From: an uncultured Peptococcaceae bacterium
Lineage (GTDB): Bacteria > Bacillota > Peptococcia > Peptococcales > Peptococcaceae
NCBI GenBank assembly: GCA_937976375.1
Contig: CALJRU010000048.1
Span: 1 to 26,143 of the forward strand
Reading direction: 5' to 3'
DNA length: 26,143 bases
This document shows, piece after piece, positions 1 to 8,305 of this stretch (positions are counted from its first letter, which is position 1; each line of letters opens with the position of its first letter). The notes under the pieces were generated by a model that was not told the DNA's origin, made no database searches, and worked only from the letters and a program-made list of their open reading frames with translations. Made by a program: the position numbers and the translations under genes.

Positions 1-31
1 TGAGCATTTTTGAATTGGTTTGTCGGGCCTG

Positions 32-424
32 TTATCTCTTGGAGAACTGAGGCGCACGACGGGCAGCCTTGAGGCCGTACTTCTTACGTTCTTTCATACG
101 TGGGTCACGGGTCAGGAAGCCTGCGCGCTTCAGAGCCTGACGATAGTCAGGATCAGCCTGGAGCAGTGCACGAGCGATGCCGTGACGGATTGCACCAGCC
201 TGGCCGGTGGTACCGCCACCGACAGCGTTTACTTTAACGTCAAAACGACCAGCAGTTTCGGTCAGTTCGAGAGGCTGCATAACGATCATTTCGAGAGTCT
301 TCTTACCAAAGTATTCAGCCATGTCTCTGCCGTTGATGGTGACATTGCCATTGCCTGGAACGAGGCGCACGCGAGCAACGGAAGATTTACGACGGCCAGT
401 GCCATAATATTGAATATCTGCCAT
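32..424 (-). CDS. rpsI: 30S ribosomal protein S9
   Basis: Small-subunit ribosomal protein S9, which sits in the 30S head with its C-terminal tail reaching the P-site tRNA. The product is 130 residues, the usual length. It has the family hallmarks: an early YGTGRRKSSVARV segment, a glycine-rich GGGTTGQAGAIRHGIARAL stretch, and the basic tail ending SKR. The ATG at 424 follows an AGGAGG site. It lies 16 bases after rplM, the standard L13-S9 operon order, and is presumably co-transcribed from the promoter near 1000. No clear terminator is visible in the 31 bases remaining in the window. Confidence 0.98.
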   Translation of the reverse strand: MADIQYYGTGRRKSSVARVRLVPGNGNVTINGRDMAEYFGKKTLEMIVMQPLELTETAGRFDVKVNAVGGGTTGQAGAIRHGIARALLQADPDYRQALKRAGFLTRDPRMKERKKYGLKAARRAPQFSKR

Positions 425-440
425 AGTGGTTTACCTCCTC

Positions 441-875
441 TTAGAATTCGTATACTTCTGGCTGCTGAGCAACATGTGGATGTTCAGCACCTGCGTATAC
501 TTTGAGCTTGCGGAACATTTGACGGCCCAGTCTGTTGTGTGGGAGCATGCCCTTGATGGCACGTTCCATCACAAATTCTGGCTTGTTCTGCATCAGATCG
601 CCATAAGTGCGTTCTTTAAGACCGCCTGGATAACCGCTATGGTGATAGTATTTCTTCTGAATATCTTTCTTACCAGTCAGGATGGCTTCCTGAGCATTGA
701 TAACGATAACAAAATCCCCACAATCAACGTTAGGGGTGTAAGTGGTTTTGTGCTTACCTCTTAAGATAGCAGCTGCCTGAGTCGCTACACGACCAAGTGG
801 CTTGCCTGCTGCGTCAATGACATACCATTTTCTTTCAACTTCGCCAGCTTTGGCCATGAAAGTTGTGCTACGCAT
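441..875 (-). CDS. rplM: 50S ribosomal protein L13
   Basis: Large-subunit ribosomal protein L13, an early 50S assembly protein. From the ATG at 875 the product is 144 residues, matching the family. Recognisable segments are KWYVIDAAGKPLGRVA near the N-terminus, DCGDFVIVINA, KKYYHHSGYPGG, and MLPHNRLGRQM. The frame stays open upstream to 950, but the start at 875 is preferred because AAAGGAGG lies just upstream and homologues begin there. It is the first gene of the rplM-rpsI operon and follows a leader of about 115 bases. Confidence 0.98.
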   Translation of the reverse strand: MRSTTFMAKAGEVERKWYVIDAAGKPLGRVATQAAAILRGKHKTTYTPNVDCGDFVIVINAQEAILTGKKDIQKKYYHHSGYPGGLKERTYGDLMQNKPEFVMERAIKGMLPHNRLGRQMFRKLKVYAGAEHPHVAQQPEVYEF

Positions 876-991
876 GTAACATCCTCCTTTAATCTCGGTA
901 TCTTCATTATGAATAATTTGTACAATAAAATAATTGATGGTTGTATCCACAATGGATCCGGGGCTCTGGATCTGTTACTGTGTCGACCATA
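876..991 (-). promoter_or_regulatory. rplM 5' leader, possible L13 autoregulatory RNA
   Basis: A long untranslated leader runs from the promoter to the rplM start. It contains two small hairpins that share bases 955-957. One pairs GATCC at 968-972 with GGATC at 955-959; the other pairs ATCCA with TGGAT across 945-957. They cannot form together, which is a switch-like arrangement. Firmicute rplM operons are known to carry an autoregulatory L13 leader, but I cannot confirm that this sequence matches that motif. Confidence 0.35.
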
Positions 992-998
992 CCCGATT

Positions 999-1028
999 AT
1001 TATATGAATTTTAGGGGCTGTTTGTCAA
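999..1028 (-). promoter_or_regulatory. sigma-A promoter of rplM-rpsI
   Basis: On the minus strand a perfect TTGACA (1028-1023) is followed by an 18-base spacer and a perfect TATAAT (1004-999). This is as strong a vegetative promoter as expected for ribosomal protein genes. Confidence 0.85.
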
Positions 1029-1122
1029 TGCTTTTTTAAGGAAAATAGCGGGATTTTAACAATTATTTTTCTTCTCCGCAGCTATAAAAAGCCGTCCACC
1101 TTCACACATTTTCTGCCAGCGT

Positions 1123-1983
1123 TCAGGCACTGAGAGAAGCGGCCTGCTTGCTCACGCATACTTTCCCGTCCGCCCCGTCAATATCACGGATAATGGAGCC
1201 AACAGCAGGCAGGGAGATGCAGCTGCCATGCAGAGGATTCTTGACGCTGATCACCGGAGTGGTAATCGTCGCCTGAACCGTTGATCGTTCAAACGCCAGA
1301 TCGCAGTCGATCATCTCACAGTTGATCAGGGTCAGATTTTTGCAGTAGCAAAATGGCTGCGTGCCAATGATTTTGCAGTTTTCAAAAGTCAGCCCTTCGC
1401 TGTACCATGCCAAGTATTCACCACCGAGCACACAGTTGCGCACCGTCACATTTTTGGCGTGCCAGAAGGCATCCTTGCTGTCCAGCACACAATCTTCAAA
1501 AATGCCATCTTCGATATACTGCAGCGAATACTTGGCGCTCATTTCAAGATTTTTGCAGCGCACTCCATGGTTTCCCATCAGGAAATACTTGCTCTCGGCT
1601 GTGCAGTTTTCAATGGTGATATCATGGGTAAACCAGCCAAATTCATCAGAAACAATATCACACCCCTGAAGCTGCACATGTTCACACTCACGAAACGCCT
1701 TAATGCCATGCAGCTTGCTGTCCTGAACCGTCACTTCGCTGGAATACCAAAGCGCAGCACGGCAGTTTTCTGTCAGTTCCGAACGGCTGAGTGTCAGTCC
1801 ACGATCATGCCAAAGGCTGTAGCGCAAGTCAAAAAAGCAATCTTCCACCGTAATCCGGTCACATTCTTTGAGCGCGCTCTCTCCATCTGCCGGGCCATCA
1901 AACACACAGTGACGCACCAGTGTATCCTTGATGCCATAAAGTTCACGTTCTTTATCAAAATGTTGACCATCAATGATCGTCAT
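1123..1983 (-). CDS. DUF3737 family protein (predicted right-handed beta-helix)
   Basis: A 286-residue protein of the DUF3737 type, function unknown. The sequence is built of short repeating units of about 20 residues with the pattern 'x-C-x-hydrophobic-x' (for example VEDCFFD, VRNCVLG, FENCKII, LINCEMI). This is typical of a right-handed parallel beta-helix related to pectate-lyase-like folds. Repeated aromatic DxFWH/YSLWH motifs are visible. No signal peptide is seen, so it is probably cytoplasmic. The ATG at 1983 follows AAAGGAGG; the longer frame to 2076 lacks a good site and would overlap the promoter. Family members are common in Firmicutes, but no activity is assigned. Confidence 0.85.
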   Translation of the reverse strand: MTIIDGQHFDKERELYGIKDTLVRHCVFDGPADGESALKECDRITVEDCFFDLRYSLWHDRGLTLSRSELTENCRAALWYSSEVTVQDSKLHGIKAFRECEHVQLQGCDIVSDEFGWFTHDITIENCTAESKYFLMGNHGVRCKNLEMSAKYSLQYIEDGIFEDCVLDSKDAFWHAKNVTVRNCVLGGEYLAWYSEGLTFENCKIIGTQPFCYCKNLTLINCEMIDCDLAFERSTVQATITTPVISVKNPLHGSCISLPAVGSIIRDIDGADGKVCVSKQAASLSA

Positions 1984-2032
1984 AGATAAGCCTCCTTTAA
2001 TCTTTCGCAAAGACACCATACAGTACATTTTC

Positions 2033-2062
2033 AGTATATCGGTGTGCCAGAAATTGCGCCAA
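2033..2062 (-). promoter_or_regulatory. putative promoter of the DUF3737 gene
   Basis: On the minus strand TTGGCG (2062-2057), an 18-base spacer and TATACT (2038-2033) precede the DUF3737 start by about 50 bases. Confidence 0.5.
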
Positions 2063-2100
2063 TACTCATTATTCATGTCATGCCATGCGTAAAATGCATG

Positions 2101-2127
2101 AAAAAAGCGATCCCTTCAGGAGATCAC
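2101..2127 (-). terminator. intrinsic terminator after the acyltransferase-like gene
   Basis: In the minus-strand RNA a nine-pair stem (5' GUGAUCUCC, UGAA loop, GGGAUCGC) is followed by six U residues. It lies 12 bases after the stop codon at 2139. Confidence 0.8.
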
Positions 2128-2138
2128 TTTTTAAAAGA

Positions 2139-2909
2139 TCAGCTTGGAAAAAACGGGCGCAAAATCACATAGAGCACTGGCTGATGCAAAAGATAAATCA
2201 GCAGACTGTGCCGCCCTGCCCATTCCAGAAAGCGGCTGTGGCTTTTGACAAGCAATGGCAGCCAATGTCGACGCTCGGCAATAATGTAGAGATAATAGCC
2301 CACAATAAACAAAAACAGCCATGGAAAGAGCGGGAAATAATCTGCCGAATAAAAATCCCGTGACGGCAAGCCCAAAAACGTCGTCACCAGATTGGCGTAC
2401 CAGAAATTCGGAATCGTCAGCAGAGACCAGCTGCCCAGCCCCACATAGCCATCGCGAATCGGCCACAGCAGCGCAAATAAAACCATCGCCACAACCAGCC
2501 ACAGAAGCGGGTGCCGCTGACCACGCGAAAGAAGCGGCACCGCCAGCCCGCCTATAATCATGCAGGCGCCCAAGAGCGTCAGCACGCCAAAGATGATCAG
2601 CGCCTGCGGCTCCAAGACCAGCGTTATCATGGTCACCGCCAAACCTGCCAGCGATACCTCCACGCCATGCTGCAGGGGATGCCGTGACAGCGGCAGACAA
2701 AAGCCCGACACCAGAATGAACATCCAGCAAATCATCTGCTGCCACAGCACACCACCCAGCGCATCCAGCCACTGCCAATCCACATCATACAGATACACCA
2801 GGTCCCAAACCGCATGAAAAGCGATCATATTAACGATGGCAAACCCACGGACAGCATCGATCACCGCATAACGCTGGTCCTCCATCGTTTCAATGTCGTG
2901 TTTTTCCAT
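2139..2909 (-). CDS. DUF1624 / heparan-alpha-glucosaminide N-acetyltransferase-like membrane protein
   Basis: A 256-residue polytopic membrane protein. The N-terminal motif RYAVIDAVRGFAIVNMIAFH (residues 13-32) is the signature of the DUF1624 branch of the acyltransferase-3 superfamily: an Arg-Gly pair at the first membrane helix and a conserved His in that helix. About seven hydrophobic segments follow, with a late HSLLIYLLHQP motif typical of the family's last helix. It probably acylates a sugar or lipid-linked substrate at the cytoplasmic membrane, but the substrate is unknown. The ATG at 2909 follows AAAGAGG. The gene has no obvious promoter of its own and starts 17 bases beyond the gltX terminator, so it may be expressed by readthrough. 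Confidence 0.8.
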   Translation of the reverse strand: MEKHDIETMEDQRYAVIDAVRGFAIVNMIAFHAVWDLVYLYDVDWQWLDALGGVLWQQMICWMFILVSGFCLPLSRHPLQHGVEVSLAGLAVTMITLVLEPQALIIFGVLTLLGACMIIGGLAVPLLSRGQRHPLLWLVVAMVLFALLWPIRDGYVGLGSWSLLTIPNFWYANLVTTFLGLPSRDFYSADYFPLFPWLFLFIVGYYLYIIAERRHWLPLLVKSHSRFLEWAGRHSLLIYLLHQPVLYVILRPFFPS

Positions 2910-2926
2910 AATAGGTTCCTCTTTAC

Positions 2927-2958
2927 AAAAAATGCAGGGACTCTTTCAAGCCCCTGCA
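2927..2958 (-). terminator. intrinsic terminator after gltX
   Basis: In the minus-strand RNA an 11-pair stem (UGCAGGGGCUU against GAGUCCCUGCA) with a GAAA loop is followed by six U residues. The U run ends two bases before the Shine-Dalgarno of the next gene (2918-2924). Confidence 0.85.
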
Positions 2959-2967
2959 AATGAATGA

Positions 2968-4623
2968 TTATTTCGAGAGCTGTTCAATATACAGCTTCAC
3001 ACGCGCAATGGTTTTTTCTTCACCCAGCACCTGCTGAATGCTCCAAATATCCGGCGCATTGCGGCGGCCAGTGATGGCCAAACGAACAACCGTGCTGACA
3101 TCGCCAACGTGGCCTTTGTAGGCATCAGGATTTTTCTTGTAATCCTTTGGACGCACCGCATAGCCGCGTGCCTCGGTGATCGCACGAATTTTGTTAAACC
3201 AGGCTTCGTTGTCATCCCGATGATTATAGGTTTCCAGATAGTCGTTTAAAATGCCCACTGCTTCATCAGCAGGAATGTTGTCTGGCAGCGCATCTTCCTG
3301 CACAAACCAGGCATCGAAGAAATACTTGGTAAACGCCACGATCTGTTCGGCATTGACAAGGTCCTTGCGAGGCTTCTTGCCGTCGCGGCCAATGGCCAAG
3401 AGCTTAATGAAGTTTTCGCGTTCCGGCGCCAGCACCTCATAAATATCCTGATGATATTTTTCTGCCCAGGCAATGACAAAATCTGCAATGGTTTCTTCAC
3501 TCAGGCGCACCAAGGTTTCCTTGCAGACGTCTTCGAGCTTCACCATATCGAACAAGGCGCCGCTCGTCGCCATCTTATCAAGATGAACAGGGAAATCCTC
3601 CAGCGGCGTTTCAGGATTGGCCAAACGCCATTCTTCATAGTCAGAATTCAGCAGTACCATGATGTATTCACGCACAGCCTGTGGGAAATACCCCTTTTCT
3701 TCATAGAATGACAGCGCCATTTCTGGGTCCTTGCGCTTGGAAAGTTTGCGGCGGGTGCCGTTCTCGTCGATCTTCATCAGATGCGCCGTGTGACAGTACA
3801 CAGGATGTTCCCAGCCCAAGGTTTCAAACAATTCAATGTGGAATGGCAACGTCGCCAGCCATTCTTCACCACGCACCACATGGGTCACACGCATGAAATG
3901 GTCATCCACCACGTGCGCAAAATGATACGTTGGCACACCGTTGGTCTTGAGCAGCACGAAATCCTGATCGTTTGGATGGATGGTCACATGACCGCGAATG
4001 CCATCGGCAATGATGCGCGTTTCTTCAGGATTGCCGGTCGCTTTCAGGCGCAGCGTCCAAGGTTCGCCTGCGTCCAGCTTGGCGCGGATGTCTTCCATCG
4101 TCAATTGACGGTCGGTCGCCCACTTGCCATAGTAACCGGTGTTGACCTTGAGGGCTTCCTGTTCTTCACGAATCTTCGTCAGGTCCTCTTCCGTTGCAAA
4201 GGATGGATACGCCTTGCCCTGAGCCACCAGGCTCTTTGCCACAGCCTGGTAAATGTCCACGCGTTCGCTCTGATGATAAGGGCCATAAGCGCCCTTATCG
4301 CCATCAAGGGTTACCCCTTCGTCAAAATGAATGCCAAAATACTCCATGGCACGGATAATCAGCGCTTCGGCACCTTCCACCTTGCGCTTGTCGTCGGTGT
4401 CTTCAATGCGCAGAAGGAAACTGCCGCCGCTCTGATGCGCCATGCGTTCATCAATCATCGCACCGTAGAGATTGCCAATATGGATAAACCCTGTAGGGCT
4501 TGGGCCCAAACGGGTGATCATCGCGCCGTCAGCCAGGTCACGATGGGGAAAACGTTGTTCTAATTCGTCGATGGTGGTTTCCACTGTCGGAAACAGCCAA
4601 TCAGCCAATTGCTGATAATTCAT
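2968..4623 (-). CDS. gltX: glutamate--tRNA ligase
   Basis: Class I glutamyl-tRNA synthetase, charging tRNA-Glu and, in organisms without a glutaminyl enzyme, often tRNA-Gln as well. The 551-residue product carries the HIGH-type motif as HIGN (residues 48-51, in PSPTGFIHIGN), the RIEDTD segment at 72-77, and the KLSKR signature at 293-297. This is longer than the common bacterial form of about 480 residues and resembles the long clostridial type. The ATG at 4623 follows AAGGAGG and lies about 60 bases downstream of a good promoter. I see no T-box in the short leader. A terminator closes the gene. Confidence 0.97.
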   Translation of the reverse strand: MNYQQLADWLFPTVETTIDELEQRFPHRDLADGAMITRLGPSPTGFIHIGNLYGAMIDERMAHQSGGSFLLRIEDTDDKRKVEGAEALIIRAMEYFGIHFDEGVTLDGDKGAYGPYHQSERVDIYQAVAKSLVAQGKAYPSFATEEDLTKIREEQEALKVNTGYYGKWATDRQLTMEDIRAKLDAGEPWTLRLKATGNPEETRIIADGIRGHVTIHPNDQDFVLLKTNGVPTYHFAHVVDDHFMRVTHVVRGEEWLATLPFHIELFETLGWEHPVYCHTAHLMKIDENGTRRKLSKRKDPEMALSFYEEKGYFPQAVREYIMVLLNSDYEEWRLANPETPLEDFPVHLDKMATSGALFDMVKLEDVCKETLVRLSEETIADFVIAWAEKYHQDIYEVLAPERENFIKLLAIGRDGKKPRKDLVNAEQIVAFTKYFFDAWFVQEDALPDNIPADEAVGILNDYLETYNHRDDNEAWFNKIRAITEARGYAVRPKDYKKNPDAYKGHVGDVSTVVRLAITGRRNAPDIWSIQQVLGEEKTIARVKLYIEQLSK

Positions 4624-4685
4624 AATAGCCTCCTTATGATCGTCCTGCCGTTGCAGGGTCTGTTCAGTAATTGCAAATCATTTCT

Positions 4686-4714
4686 ATTATAATTTTATTG
4701 TTTGCGCTTGTAAA
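4686..4714 (-). promoter_or_regulatory. sigma-A promoter of gltX
   Basis: On the minus strand TTTACA (4714-4709), a 17-base spacer and a perfect TATAAT (4691-4686). Confidence 0.8.
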
Positions 4715-4744
4715 GATTTCTGCGCCATCCTTCGGCTGGTATTC

Positions 4745-4773
4745 TTGCCAGCATTACTACTTGGATGTATAAT
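4745..4773 (+). promoter_or_regulatory. sigma-A promoter of the CmpB-like gene
   Basis: TTGCCA (4745-4750), a 17-base spacer and TATAAT (4768-4773). It is divergent from the gltX promoter, 30 bases away. Confidence 0.8.
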
Positions 4774-4804
4774 AAAAATAATTCAAAAAAAGGATGGTGT
4801 CGCC

Positions 4805-5704
4805 ATGAGTACTTATGAACCCTTGTTGCATTTGCTCACATTTTTCTACATCTATGCGTTCCTCGGCTGGGGCGTAGAAATCGCCTACCACGCCCTCAAA
4901 ACCGGACACCTTGTCAACCGCGGCATGCTCGCCGGACCTGTCTGTCCAATCTACGGCGCTGGCATGCTCATGCTCGTTGTGTTTATGGAACCCTTCCATA
5001 ACAGCTGGCTCCTTTCCTTTATTGGCGCTGTCGTGATCTGCACCATTCTGGAATTTATCGTCGGCTGGGTATTGCGTCAGCTTTTCCACACCCAATGGTG
5101 GGACTACAGCAAAGAACCGTTTAACATCGCCGGACTTATCTGCCTGCGTTTTTCCCTCGCCTGGGGCGCCGGCGGCACTTTCTTTGTCAAAGTGGTGCAC
5201 CCGGTCATCGCCGATGTCGTCGACCGTTTGCCGAGCCTTCTGCTCATTGTCGTTGACTCTGCAGCCACCGTGCTCATCCTGGTCGATCTCGTTGTCACCG
5301 TCTCTGGCATCATGCATTTGCAGCGCCAGAACGCTCTGCTCATGGACATCGAAACCCAGATGCGCAAAGCCAGCGCCGATATTGGTGCCGATATCACCGA
5401 CGCCACTTTGGGCGCCCAAAAACGGCTGGAACCTGTACAAAGCAAGTTCAGCGAATGGCAGACCATGAACCGCAGCGAGCTCAAGGAACACCGTGCTGCC
5501 TTCGAAAAGCGTTTGCAGGCCTTTGATGCCCGCCGCCGCGAACTCGACAGCGCCACCACAGCCCGCGTGCAGAAAAAACTGGAACACTTCGACAGTCTGC
5601 GCGCCAAACGTGCTGATCTGCTTTCCAAGCGTCCTCGTTTGGAAAAACGTCTCGAAAAAGCTTTCCCTACCATGAAATGGTACCATCATGATACCAACAA
5701 ATAA
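4805..5704 (+). CDS. putative ABC-transporter permease, CmpB-like (PF06541-type) membrane protein
   Basis: A 299-residue protein. The first 180 residues hold about five membrane segments and the motifs of the clostridial 'putative ABC transporter permease' family: FLGWGVE near residue 20, NRGMLAGPVCPIYG, WWDYS, and GLICLRFSLAWG. The remaining 120 residues are highly charged and probably form a cytoplasmic coiled coil rich in Lys, Arg and Glu. The family name is historical and no transport role has been shown here. No ATPase partner lies nearby. The start at 4805 is preferred over the upstream in-frame ATG at 4745 because an AAAAGGA site sits upstream of it and the promoter -35 overlaps the upstream codon. 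Confidence 0.8.
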   Translation: MSTYEPLLHLLTFFYIYAFLGWGVEIAYHALKTGHLVNRGMLAGPVCPIYGAGMLMLVVFMEPFHNSWLLSFIGAVVICTILEFIVGWVLRQLFHTQWWDYSKEPFNIAGLICLRFSLAWGAGGTFFVKVVHPVIADVVDRLPSLLLIVVDSAATVLILVDLVVTVSGIMHLQRQNALLMDIETQMRKASADIGADITDATLGAQKRLEPVQSKFSEWQTMNRSELKEHRAAFEKRLQAFDARRRELDSATTARVQKKLEHFDSLRAKRADLLSKRPRLEKRLEKAFPTMKWYHHDTNK

Positions 5705-5717
5705 GCCATGAAACGCC

Positions 5718-5758
5718 AAACAGGGCGTAAGACCTCCTCTCGGTCTTACGCCCTGTTT
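5718..5758. terminator. bidirectional terminator between the CmpB-like gene and recQ
   Basis: A perfect 17-base inverted repeat (5718-5734 with 5742-5758) has a seven-base loop and T runs on both outer sides. It terminates the plus-strand gene and the converging recQ gene. Confidence 0.9.
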
Positions 5759-5759
5759 T

Positions 5760-7919
5760 TTATGCACGGCCCATCTTTTCCAGGGTCAGTGCCAATTTAA
5801 TCTGAAAATAACTGATGCGCTCCGGCAGCGCGTCCTTGATCGGTGTCAGCTTGTCGCTCTGCGCCGCTGCCGCCGTGCGGCAAATCAGCGTTCTGTCATC
5901 GTCGCTGAGCCATTTTTCGACAGGCAGCTTTTCACCGTTCTGCAAAAGCGCCAAGACGTGGTTTTCTATCGTCTGCAAAGTCAGCTTGCGCTCTCGGGCG
6001 ATGGCATCCAATCGCATCCCCTGCCGCAGCAATTCCAGCGTGCGCTGCTGCGTCGAGCGTTTCGCACCCATGCCGCTTGACGCCGGCCGTTCCTCCACAT
6101 CGCGGAAATTCTGTCGCCGCGCCGCCTGCACATCCACGTTGTTCTGCGCTACATACTGACGCACCGCCAGAAGAAACGGTTCGCCGTAGCGTTCAAATTT
6201 TTTCTCGCCGACCCCGCTGACATCGTGCATCTCCTCTGCTGTCTGCGGCAGTTTCGCCGCCATATCAATCAGCGACCGGTCCGAAAGAACCATGAACGGT
6301 GGCACATCCAGCGTCTGAGCGATTTGCCGCCGCAGTGCGCGCAAAGTGCCAAACAACGCCTCATCGTAGGAAATAATATTTTCCACGCTCTGCGACAAAC
6401 GCTTGCGCTCGCCTTCCTTGAGCTGTTTGTTGATGGCCATGTGTTCCTCACCATGCAGCAAACGCTTGCTGCGCTCGGTGGCCTTGAGGATCGTGTAAGG
6501 TTCGCCCTCAATGCGCAGATATCCTTCCGCTGTCAAAAGCGACACAATGTCGCGAATGTCACGGTCGCTGTAGTCCTTCATGACGCCAAACGTCGACAGC
6601 TTGTCAAAATGATAACGGCTGTTAAAATCGGTTTCATGGCCGCGCAGCACGTCAATCACCTTACCGGTGCCAAAATTCTGCCCCATGCGAATGATGCAGG
6701 AGAGAATCTTCTGCGCTTCCACGGTGCAGTCCGTCACCGCCACTGTGCCGTCGCACACCGAACAATTGCCGCATTCCTTCCAGCTCGGCTCCTCGCCAAA
6801 ATAGCGCAGAATGAACCGCCGCAGGCAGTTGCCTGTGTTGCAATAGCTGACCATCGCCTGGAGATTTTCCTGGGCATTCGGCGCGTTGCTCTCCTGTACC
6901 CGGCGCGCATTCAGCATGATGTCCTGCGGTGAAAACAGGAGCACCGCGCTCGCCGGTGCCCCATCGCGCCCGGCTCTGCCCGCCTCCTGATAATAACTCT
7001 CGAGGTCCTTCGGCATATTGTAATGAATCACATGGCGCACATCCGGCTTGTCGATGCCCATGCCAAACGCGTTCGTTGCCACCATGATCGGCTTGCGGTC
7101 ATAAATAAAATCATCCTGATGCTGCGTGCGCACCTCTGGCGTCAGCCCAGCGTGATAATACGTCACTGGCAGGCGGTGATCGCGCAGAAAGCCGTACACA
7201 CTCTCGACATTTTTGCGTGTGCCGCAGTAGATGATGCTCGACGTGTCATCGTCCAACAGCTTCAGCAGAGCTTTGTTTTTGTTGGCTGGCTTCTGCACAG
7301 AAAAATAGAGATTCGGGCGGTCGAAGCTCGCCACATAACAGAATGGATTTTCCAGCCGCAGCTGCGTGATGATATCCTCGCGCACCCGCTGTGTCGCCGT
7401 CGCCGTAAAGGCAGCGAACACCGGCCGCTGCGCAAAGTCCGCCAAAAGATCGGCAATACGCATATAGCTCGGACGAAAATCGTGGCCCCACTGGCTCACG
7501 CAGTGCGCCTCATCCACCGCCACCATCGTCACATGCAGCTCCGCCAGCGTTTCCCGAAAACCTTCCAGTTCCAGCCGCTCCGGCGCCACATAGAGCAAAT
7601 CCAGCGTGCCTTCCCGTGCCATGCGCATGGTCTCCGAAAAATGTGCCGTCGACGTCGCACTGTTGACCGAACGCGCCGCCACGCCCATTTCTACGAGCCC
7701 GTCTTCCTGATCCTTCATCAGCGAAATCAAAGGCGAAATCACCAGCGTCAGCCCTTTGCGGCAAATCGCCGGAATCTGGTAGCAAATCGATTTGCCCCCG
7801 CCTGTCGGCAAAATGGCCAGCACATCACGGCCCGCCAGCAGTGCCTCAATGATTTCCAGTTGTCCGGGACGGAAACTGTCATAGCCAAAATATTTTTTTA
7901 ATGCTTGCTGCGGTTTCAT
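5760..7919 (-). CDS. recQ: ATP-dependent DNA helicase RecQ
   Basis: RecQ is a 3'-to-5' DNA helicase for recombinational repair and stalled forks. From the ATG at 7919 the product is 719 residues. The Walker A motif TGGGKS includes Lys43, and the DEAH box (VDEAHC) lies at 136-139. The second helicase domain contains AFGMGIDKPDVR and ESYYQEAGRAGRDG. The RQC zinc site follows with four Cys (YCNTGNC and CGNCSVC). An HRDC domain follows (FMVLSDRSL, then GVGEKKFERYG). A C-terminal helix-turn-helix-like tail resembles that of many Firmicute RecQ proteins. The start at 7919 follows AAAGGAGG; the alternative at 7949 overlaps the promoter. Confidence 0.96.
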   Translation of the reverse strand: MKPQQALKKYFGYDSFRPGQLEIIEALLAGRDVLAILPTGGGKSICYQIPAICRKGLTLVISPLISLMKDQEDGLVEMGVAARSVNSATSTAHFSETMRMAREGTLDLLYVAPERLELEGFRETLAELHVTMVAVDEAHCVSQWGHDFRPSYMRIADLLADFAQRPVFAAFTATATQRVREDIITQLRLENPFCYVASFDRPNLYFSVQKPANKNKALLKLLDDDTSSIIYCGTRKNVESVYGFLRDHRLPVTYYHAGLTPEVRTQHQDDFIYDRKPIMVATNAFGMGIDKPDVRHVIHYNMPKDLESYYQEAGRAGRDGAPASAVLLFSPQDIMLNARRVQESNAPNAQENLQAMVSYCNTGNCLRRFILRYFGEEPSWKECGNCSVCDGTVAVTDCTVEAQKILSCIIRMGQNFGTGKVIDVLRGHETDFNSRYHFDKLSTFGVMKDYSDRDIRDIVSLLTAEGYLRIEGEPYTILKATERSKRLLHGEEHMAINKQLKEGERKRLSQSVENIISYDEALFGTLRALRRQIAQTLDVPPFMVLSDRSLIDMAAKLPQTAEEMHDVSGVGEKKFERYGEPFLLAVRQYVAQNNVDVQAARRQNFRDVEERPASSGMGAKRSTQQRTLELLRQGMRLDAIARERKLTLQTIENHVLALLQNGEKLPVEKWLSDDDRTLICRTAAAAQSDKLTPIKDALPERISYFQIKLALTLEKMGRA

Positions 7920-7947
7920 GCGTTTCCTCCTTTTACTCACGTGCTCC

Positions 7948-7956
7948 ATTATACCA
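7948..7956 (-). promoter_or_regulatory. extended -10 promoter of recQ
   Basis: On the minus strand TGGTATAAT (7956-7948) is an extended -10 element about 30 bases upstream of the recQ start. No good -35 is seen, as expected for this class. Confidence 0.6.
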
Positions 7957-7995
7957 CGAATATAAAATATTCACAGGATATTCGGCAAATACCCC

Positions 7996-8025
7996 TTGAC
8001 AGTTCCCCCTTTCATCCCCTAATAT
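7996..8025 (+). promoter_or_regulatory. sigma-A promoter of the lysine riboswitch-dapA unit
   Basis: TTGACA (7996-8001), an 18-base spacer and TAATAT (8020-8025), just upstream of the riboswitch. Confidence 0.75.
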
Positions 8026-8046
8026 ACTAAATATACAGAATATGTA

Positions 8047-8208
8047 GATAGAGGTCGCGAGCCTCATCAGTCACCAGCCTGAGTTTTCAGCAAACGCCGA
8101 CAGCTGGTAAAAGGGATGCTCGCCGAAGTGGACCGCAGGCTGAGGGCGTTCTGCTGGGCATGTACTGAACAAGTGCATGACTGTCATCTTTGCAGATGGG
8201 GAGCTATC
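8047..8208 (+). ncRNA. lysine riboswitch (L-box)
   Basis: The RNA has the conserved blocks of the lysine riboswitch in order: GATAGAGGTCGCGAGC at the 5' side of P1/P2, AAGGGATGCTCGCCGAAG, a CTGGGC element, CTGTCATC, and GATGGGGAGCTATC at the 3' end. The terminal GATAG (8047-8051) pairs with CTATC (8204-8208) to close P1. Lysine binding stabilises this form and favours the terminator just downstream, so dapA should be off when lysine is plentiful. Confidence 0.93.
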
Positions 8209-8226
8209 AATATGAACTGGATCACC

Positions 8227-8260
8227 AGCGACGTATCCCCAGGATCGTCGCTTTTTCTTT
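8227..8260 (+). terminator. riboswitch-controlled terminator before dapA
   Basis: AGCGACG (8227-8233) pairs with CGTCGCT (8246-8252), extended inward by ATCC/GGAT, and is followed by a T-rich tract. It lies between the lysine aptamer and the dapA Shine-Dalgarno, as expected for the expression platform. Confidence 0.85.
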
Positions 8261-8305
8261 TCACAGACAGACCTCTCCCCGCACACATTTAAGGAGGAAA
8301 AAAAT

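Noticed and set aside
4624..4685. T-box leader before gltX
   Set aside because: The leader between the promoter and the start is only about 55 bases, with no specifier stem or T-box sequence.
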